DNA from: Nevskia soli
GTDB taxonomy: Bacteria > Pseudomonadota > Gammaproteobacteria > Nevskiales > Nevskiaceae
Assembly: GCA_026224805.1 (NCBI GenBank)
Contig: JAMFRN010000244.1
Location: forward strand, 1-51,577
Reading direction: 5' to 3'
DNA: 51,577 nt
Of the stretch, positions 8,254 to 17,956 are shown one piece after another. The translations under genes were made by a program, and so were the position numbers. The notes beneath the pieces were generated by a model that saw only the letters and a program-made list of their open reading frames with translations, ran no database searches and was not told where the DNA came from. Numbering within the stretch: the stretch's first letter is position 1; each line of letters starts with the position of its first letter.

Positions 8254-8974
8254 CGTCCGGAGGCTTCGAATAGTAGGCGATGCGCGCATTGTACGGCCTG
8301 CCGGTGGCAGGGTTGATGACATTCGAAATGCCGCGGTATTCGAGCAGGCGCCGCGATTGTGGGTCGTATGTAAGGATCAGCGGGTCGACCAGGTAGCGCA
8401 GCAGGGAATCCGGGTCCACCTTGATCTGGATCGCCGGCTTGCCTTCGAACTGGGTATCGCCGGTCTTGCGGGCGCGGAAGCTGTAGCTTTCGAGCTGGCC
8501 GGCCACGGCAAACTGGAATTTGAGCGTCTTGCCGGCCACCAACTCCGGCATGTGCTGGTAGAGATAGCTGTGGAACCCGCTGTCCGCGGCCATTTCCTGA
8601 AGTTTGGGCACGGTGCCGATCTGACGGCCGCTTTCACGCGATTCCTTGAACATCTCCACGCCATCCGGGCCGACCTTGCTGATGCCCTCGGCATAACCGA
8701 CTCCGGGCAGGCTCAGGGTATAGAGCGGCACATAGGGGTCGGAGGCGAAACTGAGGGTCTTTTCGCCGAGCCGCTTGCCGTCGGCGTCGTAGTAGCTGGT
8801 ATGCCCGCCGGTCCAGCGGCCCTGCTCGATCTCCTCGTGGTACACCTCGGTGTACAGGTATTTGCCGCTGGCAAGATCGTAGGCATAGCCGTAGAAGCGC
8901 TGCACTTCGGGGTCGGCCTGGGCGGCGGACATGGCGAATAGCAGCGGCAACAGCGGCAGGGCGATGCGTTTCAT
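8222..8974 (-). CDS. secreted protein of unknown function
   Basis: 250 residues. A clear signal peptide (MKRIALPLLPLLFAMSAAQA) predicts export. The mature part has no motif I recognise with certainty. It alternates aromatic and charged residues (FYGYAYDLASGKYLYTEVYH), as in beta-rich lipid-binding or DUF3108-like periplasmic proteins, and contains FEGKPAIQIKVDPDSLLRYL and YDPQSRRLLEYRG. There are no cysteines in the mature protein. It lies 46 bases downstream of the CFA-like methyltransferase and overlaps the start of the thioredoxin-like gene, so it is probably co-transcribed with both. A role in handling the modified lipid is only inferred from position. Confidence 0.75.
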   Translation of the reverse strand: MKRIALPLLPLLFAMSAAQADPEVQRFYGYAYDLASGKYLYTEVYHEEIEQGRWTGGHTSYYDADGKRLGEKTLSFASDPYVPLYTLSLPGVGYAEGISKVGPDGVEMFKESRESGRQIGTVPKLQEMAADSGFHSYLYQHMPELVAGKTLKFQFAVAGQLESYSFRARKTGDTQFEGKPAIQIKVDPDSLLRYLVDPLILTYDPQSRRLLEYRGISNVINPATGRPYNARIAYYSKPPDDAPKNLPPLD

Positions 8975-9020
8975 GCGGCGTCCTTGTGAAAGAAAGTCCC
9001 TGAAAATCCCTGATCGTTTC

Positions 9021-10085
9021 TCACCGCGCCGCCCGCGGCGCGAACAGGTAATGCGCCACGCCCCATTCGTTGCCTCCAGCGTAGCCGAACAGTTCCGCCA
9101 CGGCCATGTAGAACATGCGCCAGCGCTGGAACCATAGTGCGGCCTGCTGCTCGCCGTAGCCGGCGCGGAACACTTTCATGATGGTGGCCTTCTGCGCATC
9201 CATGCCGGCAAGCCAATGGTTGGAAGTCTTCTCATAGTGCCGGCCGCTGACCCACCACTGCCGCTCCAGGCACAGATCGTCCTGGAAATTGAGCAGCAGT
9301 TTTTCCGAAGGCATGGTGCCGCCGGTAAAGAAATATCTGGACATCCAGTCGCTGCGCCCATGCACCTCGAAGTGATAGGCCAGCAGCTTGTGCGCGAAGA
9401 TATGCACGAACAGCCGGCCTTCCGGCTTGAGCCAGCGCGCGATCTTGGCCAGCAGCAGGCCGTAATTCTTCATGTGCTCGAACATCTCGATCGACAGCAC
9501 ACGGTCGAATCCGGCAGGGACACTCTGGCCCACGCCCTGGACGGGAAAGTCGAAATTGACGACGTTGCCGGTGAGGATGGTGAGGTTGTCGAAGCCGCGC
9601 TCGGCGGCGCGCCCCTGGATGAATTCGCGTTGCCCATGCGAGTTGGACAGGCCGACGATGCGCGAGTTCGGATATTTCTCCGCCAGCCATAGCGACAGCG
9701 AGCCCCAGCCGCAGCCCAGGTCGAGGATGCGCATGCCGTCGCGCAGGCCGGCGCGCTCGGCATAGAGCGCCAGCATCGCCTCGCCGGCCTGGGCCAGAGT
9801 TTCCGTGCCGGCGGGATAGAGGCAACAGGAGTATTTCAGGCGCGGGCCCAGGTGCAGGTGGAAGAATTCCGCCGGCACTTCGTAGTGCTGCTGGTTGGCG
9901 GTCCTGGTCTCCACCGCGATGGGGCTGGCGCGCAGTTCGTCGAGAAAGCGGTTGAAGCGCTGCGCGCGCACTTCGCCGTCGTGGCTGGCCTCCTCCACCA
10001 GGCGCTGCTGCATCAGGCTGCGCATGCCGGCGCGCGCCAGGATGTCGGGGATGTAGCCATGTTCACACAGGCCAATAACGTTCAT
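9021..10085 (-). CDS. CFA-synthase family SAM-dependent methyltransferase
   Basis: 354 residues. It contains the family core: QQHYEVPAEFFHLHLG, SAM motif I ILDLGCGWGSLSLWLAEKYP, VLSIEMFEHMKNY and the C-terminal FTGGTMPS segment. Members methylate cis double bonds of phospholipid acyl chains or make branched or furan fatty acids. This one lacks the first 30-50 residues of E. coli Cfa and resembles the shorter group found with DUF1295 genes, so the product (cyclopropane or another methylated chain) is uncertain. I choose the ATG at 10085 because MNVIGLCEHGYIPDIL matches the usual N-terminus. The upstream extension to 10163 is encoded by repeat DNA. There is no Shine-Dalgarno before this ATG: a heptamer array ends directly at it. 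Confidence 0.85.
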   Translation of the reverse strand: MNVIGLCEHGYIPDILARAGMRSLMQQRLVEEASHDGEVRAQRFNRFLDELRASPIAVETRTANQQHYEVPAEFFHLHLGPRLKYSCCLYPAGTETLAQAGEAMLALYAERAGLRDGMRILDLGCGWGSLSLWLAEKYPNSRIVGLSNSHGQREFIQGRAAERGFDNLTILTGNVVNFDFPVQGVGQSVPAGFDRVLSIEMFEHMKNYGLLLAKIARWLKPEGRLFVHIFAHKLLAYHFEVHGRSDWMSRYFFTGGTMPSEKLLLNFQDDLCLERQWWVSGRHYEKTSNHWLAGMDAQKATIMKVFRAGYGEQQAALWFQRWRMFYMAVAELFGYAGGNEWGVAHYLFAPRAAR

Positions 10086-10186
10086 CAGTGGTTGGTGGTT
10101 AGTGTCGGAGTGGAAGTTGGAGGTTGCGAAAGGATGGGGCTGGATCGAGCGCAAACTAATCACTGACCACTAATCACCAACCACTT
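10086..10186. repeat. inverted heptamer element A
   Basis: Left part 10086-10127 reads as 7-bp units CAGTGGT/TGGTGGT/TAGTGTC/GGAGTGG/AAGTTGG/AGGTTGC. The right arm 10155-10186 is 32 nt and on the minus strand reads as AGTGGTT-type heptamers. The left end touches the ATG of the methyltransferase. The right arm overlaps the 3' end of the DUF1295 gene and supplies its last codons and stop. It fills the whole gap between the two genes. Confidence 0.85.
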
Positions 10187-10959
10187 CTTTTGGGCGGCCA
10201 GGGAATCAGCATGCTGGTGCTGCGGATGTAGTCGGCGTAGCCAGGCCGGCTCAGGGCGCTCTGCGCTTCAGTCAGCGGCACGCCGGACAGCTTGAGCAGC
10301 AGCCAGGACATGATCAGCGGCGAGGCCAGCGTCAGCCACCAGAAGGAGCTGCCCGCGGCCAGCGGCACATAGGCCAGCCAGTGCAGGCACTCGAAGAAAT
10401 AGTTGGGATGGCGCGAGTAGTACCAGAGACCGCGCCGGCAGACCTGGCCCTTGCTGGTCGGGTCCTTCCTGAACTGTTCCAGCTGCCAGTCGGCCAGGCC
10501 CTCGCCGAACACCGACAGCAGCCAGATCAGCACTGCGGCGGCGCAGCACAAGCTGCCGGGCTCGGCGGGACTCCAGGCCAGCACGACGAAGCTGACCGAC
10601 AACAGCATCGAGAACAGCACCTGGAACTGGAAAAACCAGAACAGGTTGCGGCTGGCCGCCGCGCCCCATTGCTCGCGGAAGCGGCGGTAGCGGCCATCCT
10701 CCGGCTTGCCGTGATTGCGCAGGAACAGGTGGGTGCCGAGGCGCAATCCCCAAGTACCGCCAAGCAGGGCCAGCAGCAGGCGCATTTGCGCCGGGGCCGG
10801 ACCGCGGCAGGCGTACCACACCGCGAGCAGGCCCAGGGTCCAGGCCCACACCGCATCGATCAGGCCGGCATTGCGGGTGCGCAACTGCACCAGCCAGACC
10901 AGGGTGAACAGGATCGCCAGGCCCGCCAGGGCGGCCAGCGCGGCTTCAATCAGGGACAT
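10174..10959 (-). CDS. DUF1295 family membrane enzyme (steroid 5-alpha-reductase-like)
   Basis: 261 residues with about six membrane segments. The C-terminal part has the conserved pattern RRGLWYYSRHPNYFFECLHW and ends in the GYADYIRSTSMLIPW block, diagnostic of DUF1295 and related to steroid reductases and isoprenylcysteine methyltransferases. These NADPH-dependent or methyltransferase-like membrane proteins act on hydrophobic substrates; the substrate here is unknown. It is the first gene of a four-gene minus-strand run with a CFA-like methyltransferase, a pairing also known elsewhere in lipid-modification clusters. Oddity: the final codons (S-G-W-stop) lie inside heptamer element A, so the C-terminus appears to have been set by the repeat. 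Confidence 0.88.
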   Translation of the reverse strand: MSLIEAALAALAGLAILFTLVWLVQLRTRNAGLIDAVWAWTLGLLAVWYACRGPAPAQMRLLLALLGGTWGLRLGTHLFLRNHGKPEDGRYRRFREQWGAAASRNLFWFFQFQVLFSMLLSVSFVVLAWSPAEPGSLCCAAAVLIWLLSVFGEGLADWQLEQFRKDPTSKGQVCRRGLWYYSRHPNYFFECLHWLAYVPLAAGSSFWWLTLASPLIMSWLLLKLSGVPLTEAQSALSRPGYADYIRSTSMLIPWPPKRSGW

Positions 10960-11163
10960 GAGGCCCCCGTGGCGTGGTGTTCTTCATCATGGCCTCCCTG
11001 ATACGCAGCCGACGGCATTTCGGATGAACCCCGCGCCGAAGCGCACGCACTTGACTTTAGCGCATCGCCCGGCGTCTGCTAGAGCCCATATCAGTGGCCT
11101 GGCACGAAGCGCCGGGCGCAACATTGGATTGCACCCAGAATGCATCAGAGGGGAAGCCCAATA

Positions 11164-11565
11164 ATGAAAACACCTCTTGCCGTGCGGCAACTGCCGATGG
11201 TCACCGTGCTGGCGCTATGCGCCTGCGCAACTGCGCCCAAGCCGCCGGAAGACGCTCTGCGCGACGCCGCCAACGCCGTCGCCAGCGCCGAGGACGCGCG
11301 CGCGTCCGACTACGCCGCGCCCGAGATGCGCTCGGCCCATGAAAAGCTGCGGGCGGCCCAGGCGCTGGCGCAGCAGGCAACGCCGGACCAGGGCACCCCG
11401 AACGCCATCAAGGCGCGCTGGCTGGCCGAGGAGGCCAGTGCCGATGCGGCACTGGCCGAGGCCAAGGCGCGCGAGGTCCGCACCCAGAGCGTGGTGCGCG
11501 ACTTGCAGAGCAAGGCCGCCGCGCCACCACCGCCCACGGCGGCGCCTTCCGGCAGCGGGAGTTAG
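11164..11565 (+). CDS. small lipoprotein, DUF4398-type
   Basis: 133 residues. A signal peptide ends in the lipobox LCAC, so the mature protein should be a lipoprotein. The mature part is Ala-rich and helical (DALRDAANAVASAEDARASD, RSAHEKLRAAQALA), the pattern of DUF4398, with a short Pro tail. The ATG at 11164 follows GAGGGGAA; an upstream start (11140) would displace the signal peptide. DUF4398 proteins usually lie next to OmpA-like proteins and are thought to act in the periplasm at the outer membrane, but no OmpA-domain gene follows here. It is followed after three bases by a second protein of the same kind. Function is unknown. Confidence 0.8.
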   Translation: MKTPLAVRQLPMVTVLALCACATAPKPPEDALRDAANAVASAEDARASDYAAPEMRSAHEKLRAAQALAQQATPDQGTPNAIKARWLAEEASADAALAEAKAREVRTQSVVRDLQSKAAAPPPPTAAPSGSGS

Positions 11566-11568
11566 GCC

Positions 11569-11901
11569 ATGATCCGTCCACTGAAATTGTTGCTGCGCGG
11601 CGGCGCCATCGCCGCCCTGCTGGCCCTGGCCTCCTGCTTCCACGGCTCGGTCAAGGACCCGGCGGCCGACCGGGTACGCGCCGACCTCGATCAATTGCAG
11701 GCCGATCCGCAACTGGCCAGCCGCGCGCCGGTGGCGCTGAAGGAGGCACAGGAAGCGGTGGCTGCCGCAGAAGAGCCGCAAAAAGACCCGGCGCTATCCG
11801 CCCACCTGGTCTACATCGCCGACCGCAAGGTGCGGACCGCCAGGGCGCTGGCCGAGGCGCGTGTCGCCGAGGATCAGCTGAAGGCCCTGCAAGGGCAGTA
11901 G
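11569..11901 (+). CDS. second small lipoprotein, DUF4398-like
   Basis: 110 residues. The N-terminus MIRPLKLLLRGGAIAALLALASC is a lipoprotein signal with lipobox LASC. The remainder is a short helical Ala/Glu-rich segment (APVALKEAQEAVAAAEEPQK, RTARALAEARVAEDQLKAL) like that of its upstream neighbour, suggesting a tandem duplication that has since diverged. It starts three bases after the preceding stop, so translation is probably coupled. Heptamer element B begins ten bases after its stop. Function is unknown. Confidence 0.78.
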   Translation: MIRPLKLLLRGGAIAALLALASCFHGSVKDPAADRVRADLDQLQADPQLASRAPVALKEAQEAVAAAEEPQKDPALSAHLVYIADRKVRTARALAEARVAEDQLKALQGQ

Positions 11902-11910
11902 CGGAGAAGC

Positions 11911-11989
11911 TAGTGGTTGGTGATTAGTGGCTAGTGGTTAGTAACAGCAACCGCGAAATTCCGCCGCTTCTACTGACCACTAACCACTG
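11911..11989. repeat. inverted heptamer element B
   Basis: The left arm 11911-11942 is 32 nt (TAGTGGT/TGGTGAT/TAGTGGC/TAGTGGT/TAGT). The right arm 11972-11989, reverse-complemented, is CAGTGGT/TAGTGGT/CAGT. It lies between two convergent genes; the left arm starts 10 nt after one stop and the right arm ends 2 nt before the other. Confidence 0.88.
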
Positions 11990-11991
11990 TT

Positions 11992-12450
11992 TCAAATCAG
12001 CTGCAGCAGCCGCTGCGCGCTCTCGCGCAGATTGTCCTGCCATTGCAGGCCGACGATGGGCTGGCCGGTGGCGGAGTCGCGGAACGGCATCTCCTCGCCG
12101 CTGCCGATGACCAGGCGGTAGTCGATGGTCAGCTCGGTGCCGGCGGCAAGATCGTCCTGGGCAAAGATGAAACCCAGGTGCCACAGGCCGTTCGGCGTGA
12201 AGGAATGGTTGACGTAACACTCGTCGCTCCACTCCGGCGTCAGCGAAAACCAGTCCTCGAACCAGCGCACGCTGGATTCCACCTCGATCGAATCCTGCGG
12301 AAACTTGCGCAGCTCCCGCTCCGGCATCAGGGTGTGAATCTTGTCGGGGGCAATGATGACCCGCCCGCGCGCCACCGCCTCGTCGAGGAAGAAGCCCTTG
12401 CCGGCGCCGGCGATGCGCGAGGCTTCGATGCGGTAGCGTGGAACGATCAT
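11992..12450 (-). CDS. SET domain-containing protein
   Basis: 152 residues, almost wholly a SET fold. GAGKGFFLDEAVARG resembles the opening of the domain, CYVNHSFTPNG matches the NHS.xPN SAM/knot motif, and AGTELTIDYR matches the ELTxDY motif with the catalytic tyrosine. SET proteins transfer methyl groups to lysines, but many short bacterial ones are of unknown target. No pre- or post-SET cysteine cluster is present. It appears to be a single gene. Its stop lies at the right arm of heptamer element B, and two hairpins lie upstream in the gap to hslO. Confidence 0.85.
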   Translation of the reverse strand: MIVPRYRIEASRIAGAGKGFFLDEAVARGRVIIAPDKIHTLMPERELRKFPQDSIEVESSVRWFEDWFSLTPEWSDECYVNHSFTPNGLWHLGFIFAQDDLAAGTELTIDYRLVIGSGEEMPFRDSATGQPIVGLQWQDNLRESAQRLLQLI

Positions 12451-12490
12451 GGAAGAAGCCGAACCCTAGTTAGTGCCGCTTGTTTGAATA

Positions 12491-12514
12491 GTCCGCGCCA
12501 TGGAGGGCGCGGAC
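12491..12514. repeat. 9-bp stem-loop upstream of the SET gene
   Basis: GTCCGCGCC (12491-12499) pairs perfectly with GGCGCGGAC (12506-12514) around a 6-nt loop. It lies between the hslO palindrome and the SET gene start. No U-tract follows on either strand, so its role (attenuation or 3'-end protection of hslO mRNA) is unclear. Confidence 0.6.
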
Positions 12515-12533
12515 TTGTCCAGGATGGACACAC

Positions 12534-12579
12534 CCAATACCCGGCACTGAGGCCTGCAGGCCTCAGTGCCGGGTATTGG
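12534..12579. repeat. perfect 46-bp palindrome at the 3' end of hslO
   Basis: Both 23-nt halves match without mismatch around a central CTGCAG (12554-12559), leaving no loop. It covers the last codons and the stop of hslO and extends beyond them. It can form a long hairpin in RNA or a cruciform in DNA; there is no U-tract. It may terminate or protect the gatCAB-hslO transcript. Confidence 0.85.
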
Positions 12580-13429
12580 ACGGCACGCTACCGGCAGCCA
12601 CGAACAACTCCGCCGTCTCAACCGGGTTGAAAACGTAGTCCTTGCCGCAGAACTCGCAGGTGATGGAGATGCGGCCCTGCTCGGCGATGATGGAATCGCA
12701 CTCCTCCCGCCCGAGCGACAGCAGCAGGCGCGCAATGCCGGCGCGCGAGCAGCGGCAGGCGACGTTGACCGGGCGCGGCTCGAACAGGCGCAACTCCTCT
12801 TCGGCGAACAGGCGCCCCAGCAGCGTGGCGGGATCGGCCTGCAGCAATTCTTCCGGCTTGAGCGTCGCGGCGAGAATGGAGACGTGCTCCCAGTCCTCCT
12901 CGCTGCCCTGGGCGTCTTCCAGCGGCAGGCGCTGCAGCATGAAGCCGCGCAGGCGGTCGCCGTCGGCGGCCAGGCGGATCAGCGTCGGCAACTGTTCGGA
13001 CTGCACGAAATAGGCTTCCAGCGACTGCGCCAGCGAGGCGCCCTCGATCGGCACCAGGGCCTGGCTGGCCTCGCGGCTCTGGCCGTGCGGCTCCAGCATC
13101 AGCGCCAGCACACCGCCGTGCAGCAGGCCGGTAAAAGTGCCTTGCAGCTCGGCCGGGGCCTTGGCCATGGCGCGCACCTCGAGGTGATGATCGACCTGGG
13201 CCACCAGCAGCTTCATCGCATCCTCGCCCTGGAACTGCAGGTTGATGCGTCCCTCGAAACCCAGGTGGGTAGCGAGCAGCGGCATCGCCGCCATGGCCTG
13301 CCCGATCAGGCCGCGCACGTCGGCGCTGTAGACGCGATGGCCGAGCATCTCGGCCACGCCTTCGGAAATCTCGACGAAGGCGCCGTGCGCAACCTTGTTC
13401 TCGAACAGGAAGCCAGTCAGAAGATTCAT
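12563..13429 (-). CDS. hslO: redox-regulated chaperone Hsp33
   Basis: 288 residues. Hsp33 is a cytoplasmic holdase switched on by oxidation. The zinc-binding cysteines are present as C225-x-C227 and C258-x-x-C261 (ACRCSR, CEFCG), and the N-terminal substrate-binding domain (GRINLQFQGEDAMKLLVAQ) is intact. It starts one base inside the gatB stop (TGATG), so it is translationally coupled to the amidotransferase operon, which is an unusual partner. The final residues N-T-R-H-stop are encoded within a perfect 46-bp palindrome. Confidence 0.95.
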   Translation of the reverse strand: MNLLTGFLFENKVAHGAFVEISEGVAEMLGHRVYSADVRGLIGQAMAAMPLLATHLGFEGRINLQFQGEDAMKLLVAQVDHHLEVRAMAKAPAELQGTFTGLLHGGVLALMLEPHGQSREASQALVPIEGASLAQSLEAYFVQSEQLPTLIRLAADGDRLRGFMLQRLPLEDAQGSEEDWEHVSILAATLKPEELLQADPATLLGRLFAEEELRLFEPRPVNVACRCSRAGIARLLLSLGREECDSIIAEQGRISITCEFCGKDYVFNPVETAELFVAAGSVPSNTRH

Positions 13430-14883
13430 CAGCCCGCCAGTTTTTCCTTGAGCAGCCGGTTCAGCACATCCGGATTGGCCTTGCCCTGCGTCGCCTTCAT
13501 CGCCTGGCCGACGAAGAAGCCGAACAGCTTGTCCTTGCCGGAACGGTACTCGGCCAGCTGGCCGGGATTCTTCGCGATGACATCCTCGATGGCCTTGACG
13601 ATGGCCGACTCGTCGGTGATCTGCACCAGGCCCTTGGCCTTGATGATGGTGTCGGCATCGCCTTCGCCGGCCAGCATGGCCTCGAACACTTCCTTGGCGA
13701 TCTTGCCGGAAATGGTCTTGTCTACGATGCGCTTGAGCATGCCGGCCAGCGCATCCGAACTGATCGGCGAGGTATCGATGTCCTTGCCGATCTTGTTCAG
13801 CGCACCAAGCAGGTCGGTGGCAACCCAGTTGGCGCAGAGCTTGGCTTCGGCGCCGGAAGCCTTGACCACCGCTTCGTAATAGGCAGCCAGTTCGCGCGAG
13901 CTGGTCAGGGTCCGGGCATCGTAGGCGGACAGGCCGTAATCCTTTTCGAAGCGCGCGCGCTTGGCTTCCGGCAGTTCCGGCAGCTTGCCGCGGATGTCGG
14001 CGATGTACTCCGGCGTGCAGACGATGGGCAGTAGGTCGGGATCGGGGAAGTAGCGATAGTCGTTGGAGTTTTCCTTGACGCGCATCGACTTGGTCTCACC
14101 GGTATCCGGGTTGAACAAGCGCGTTTCCTGGATGATCTCGCCGCCGCTTTCAATCTCTCGAATCTGGCGATCGATCTCAAATTCGATGGCCTTCTCAACA
14201 TAGCGGAAGGAGTTGACATTCTTGGTTTCGGTGCGGGTGCCAAAGGGCTCGCCCTTGCGCCGCACGGAGACGTTGGCGTCACAGCGGAAGCTGCCTTCCT
14301 GCATGTTGCCGTCGCAGATGCCCAGGTAGACCACCAGCTGATGCAGCTTCTTCAGGTAGGCCACCGCTTCCTGCGCGGTGCGGATGTCCGGCTCGGACAC
14401 GATCTCGATCAGCGGCGTGCCGGCGCGGTTGAGGTCGATGCCGGTGGCGTCCGAGTAGTTCTCATGCAGGGACTTGCCGGCGTCCTCTTCCATGTGGGCG
14501 CGGGTGATGCCGATGGTCTTGTGGATGACGCCGCCATGGCCGTCATCCAGCTCGATGTCGAGCTTGCCCTTGCCCACGATCGGCAACTCGAACTGCGAGA
14601 TCTGGTAGCCCTTGGGCAGGTCCGGGTAGAAGTAGTGCTTGCGCGCGAACACGCAGCGCTCGGCTACTTCCGCGCCGACCGCCAGGCCGAAAGTCACCGC
14701 CATGCGCAGGGCATCGCCGTTGAGCACCGGCAGCACGCCGGGGAAGCCCAGCGTCACGCCGTCGGCCTGGGTGTTCGGCTCGGCGCCGTAGGCGGTGGCC
14801 GCGCCGGAGAAGATTTTCGATTTGGTCATGAGCTGGCAATGCACTTCCAGCCCGATGACGGCTTCCCACGTCGTGCTGCTCAT
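13429..14883 (-). CDS. gatB: Asp/Glu-tRNA amidotransferase subunit B
   Basis: Subunit of GatCAB, which amidates misacylated Asp-tRNA(Asn) and/or Glu-tRNA(Gln); GatB carries the kinase and tRNA-recognition parts. 484 residues, normal length. The start matches the family ([20 protein letters not shown]) and the body includes [14 protein letters not shown] and [11 protein letters not shown]. The C-terminal YqeY-like tail is present. Its ATG overlaps the gatA stop by four bases (ATGA) and its stop overlaps the hslO start. Confidence 0.97.
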   Translation of the reverse strand: MSSTTWEAVIGLEVHCQLMTKSKIFSGAATAYGAEPNTQADGVTLGFPGVLPVLNGDALRMAVTFGLAVGAEVAERCVFARKHYFYPDLPKGYQISQFELPIVGKGKLDIELDDGHGGVIHKTIGITRAHMEEDAGKSLHENYSDATGIDLNRAGTPLIEIVSEPDIRTAQEAVAYLKKLHQLVVYLGICDGNMQEGSFRCDANVSVRRKGEPFGTRTETKNVNSFRYVEKAIEFEIDRQIREIESGGEIIQETRLFNPDTGETKSMRVKENSNDYRYFPDPDLLPIVCTPEYIADIRGKLPELPEAKRARFEKDYGLSAYDARTLTSSRELAAYYEAVVKASGAEAKLCANWVATDLLGALNKIGKDIDTSPISSDALAGMLKRIVDKTISGKIAKEVFEAMLAGEGDADTIIKAKGLVQITDESAIVKAIEDVIAKNPGQLAEYRSGKDKLFGFFVGQAMKATQGKANPDVLNRLLKEKLAG

Positions 14884-16340
14884 GCAAACCCCTTCGGCCA
14901 GCGCTTGTGGAAGTCGGTGGCCTGCTGATACTGGTGGGCGGCATTGAGCATGCGGCCCTCGTCGAAGAAATTGCCCATCAGCTGCAGGCCGATCGGCAGG
15001 TCCTGGTGGAAGCCAGCCGGCAGGCTCATAGCCGGGATGCCGGCGAGGTTGGCGGCGATGGTGTAGATGTCGTTGAGGTACATCGCCACCGGGTCGTCAC
15101 TCTTGTCGCCCAGCTTGATGGCCACGCTCTGCGCCGTGGGCCCCAGGATCAGGTCCACTTCGCCAAAAGCGCGGCGGAAGTCGTCGTAGATCAGCCGGCG
15201 CACTTTCTGCGCCTTGAGATAGTAGGCGTCGTAATAGCCATGGCTCAGCACATAGGTGCCGATCATGATGCGGCGCTGCACTTCGGCGCCGAAGCCTTCG
15301 CCGCGGCTGCGCTTGTACAGCTCTTCCAGGGTGTGCACGCCTTCGGCGCGGTGGCCGTAGCGCACACCGTCGAAGCGGGCCAGGTTGCTGGATGCTTCCG
15401 CCGGCGCCACCACGTAGTAGGTCGGCACCGACAGCGGTGCATTGGGCAGCGACACTTCACGGACGCTGGCGCCCAGGCCCTCGAACACCTTGACCGCCGC
15501 CTCGATGCAGGCGCGCGCGCCGGGGTCGAGCCCTTCGGCGAAATACTCCTTGGGCAGGCCGATGCGCAGGCCGCGAATGGAAGCGCCCAGCGCCCCGACG
15601 TAATCGTCCACCGGCCGCTCGACGCTGGTGGAATCCAGCGGGTCGAAGCCGGACATGGCCTGCAGCACCACGGCGGCATCCTCGGCGCTGCGCGCCACCA
15701 CCCCGGCCTGATCCAGGCTGGAGGCGAAGGCGATCATGCCGTAGCGCGAGACGCGGCCGTAGGTGGGCTTGATGCCGGTGAGATTGGTCAGCGCCGCGGG
15801 CTGGCGGATGGAGCCGCCGGTATCGGTGGCGGTGGCCACCGGCGCCAGGCCGGCCGCCACTGCGGCCACCGAGCCGCCGGAGGAGCCGCCGGGCACGCGC
15901 TCGACGTCCCAGGGATTCTTCACCGGACCGTAGAACGAGGTCTCGTTGGACGAGCCCATGGCGAATTCGTCCATGTTGGCCTTGCCCAGCATGACCATGC
16001 CGGCGCCGTCGAGCTTGCGCACGATGGTGGCGTCGTAAGGGGCGATGAACTTGTCCAGCATCTTCGAGCCGCAGGAGGTCCGCACCCCAGAAGTGCAGAA
16101 AATATCCTTCTGCGCCAATGGGATACCGGTCAGGGCCGAGCCTTGGCCGGCGGCCAGCCGGGCATCGGCGGCGTCGGCCTGGGCCAGGGCGCGGTCGGCG
16201 GTGACGGTGATGTAGCTGTTCAGCGCCGGGTCGTGCCGGCCGATGCGGCCCAGGTAGTGCTGGGTAAGCTCACGACTGGAGAATTTCTTGGCGCGCAGGC
16301 CTTCACCCAGTTCGCGCAGGGACAGTTCGTGCAGGCTCAT
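14880..16340 (-). CDS. gatA: Asp/Glu-tRNA amidotransferase subunit A
   Basis: The amidase subunit, which releases ammonia from glutamine for GatB. 486 residues. The Ser-cisSer-Lys triad is visible: K78 in LAQKDIF, S153 in [14 protein letters not shown], and S177 in [10 protein letters not shown]. The ATG at 16340 overlaps the gatC stop as ATGA and starts the homology ([15 protein letters not shown]). A longer open frame to 16700 is only read-through of gatC in another frame. Confidence 0.97.
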   Translation of the reverse strand: MSLHELSLRELGEGLRAKKFSSRELTQHYLGRIGRHDPALNSYITVTADRALAQADAADARLAAGQGSALTGIPLAQKDIFCTSGVRTSCGSKMLDKFIAPYDATIVRKLDGAGMVMLGKANMDEFAMGSSNETSFYGPVKNPWDVERVPGGSSGGSVAAVAAGLAPVATATDTGGSIRQPAALTNLTGIKPTYGRVSRYGMIAFASSLDQAGVVARSAEDAAVVLQAMSGFDPLDSTSVERPVDDYVGALGASIRGLRIGLPKEYFAEGLDPGARACIEAAVKVFEGLGASVREVSLPNAPLSVPTYYVVAPAEASSNLARFDGVRYGHRAEGVHTLEELYKRSRGEGFGAEVQRRIMIGTYVLSHGYYDAYYLKAQKVRRLIYDDFRRAFGEVDLILGPTAQSVAIKLGDKSDDPVAMYLNDIYTIAANLAGIPAMSLPAGFHQDLPIGLQLMGNFFDEGRMLNAAHQYQQATDFHKRWPKGFA

Positions 16341-16624
16341 TCGATGACCTTGGGCACCAGGTAAAGGCCATTTTCCACGGCGGGGGCGATGGCCTGGAAG
16401 GCATCGCGGCGGTTTTCCTCGCTGACCGCATCCGGACGCAGGCGCTGTACCATGTCCAGCGGGTGCGCCATCGGCTGCACGCCGTCGGTGGCGGCGCCGG
16501 ATAACTGGCCCACCATCTCCAGAATGTTGGACAACTGCCGCGCATAAGGTTCTACTTTCTCGGGCGGCAGCGACAGTCGCGCAAGATGCGCGACCTGTTT
16601 GACTTGTTCCGGGCTCAGGCTCAT
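16337..16624 (-). CDS. gatC: Asp/Glu-tRNA amidotransferase subunit C
   Basis: 95 residues, the small subunit that stabilises GatA with GatB. The N-terminus [20 protein letters not shown] and the [17 protein letters not shown] segment are typical. It is the first gene of gatCAB-hslO and is divergent from mreB, so its promoter lies in 16625-16913. The order C-A-B is standard, and all junctions overlap or touch. Confidence 0.95.
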   Translation of the reverse strand: MSLSPEQVKQVAHLARLSLPPEKVEPYARQLSNILEMVGQLSGAATDGVQPMAHPLDMVQRLRPDAVSEENRRDAFQAIAPAVENGLYLVPKVIE

Positions 16625-17951
<1,327 letters not shown>

Positions 17952-17956
17952 ACAAG

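Noticed and set aside
10086-10163. N-terminal extension of the CFA-like methyltransferase
   Set aside because: The added residues are translated heptamer repeat and have no counterpart in the family.
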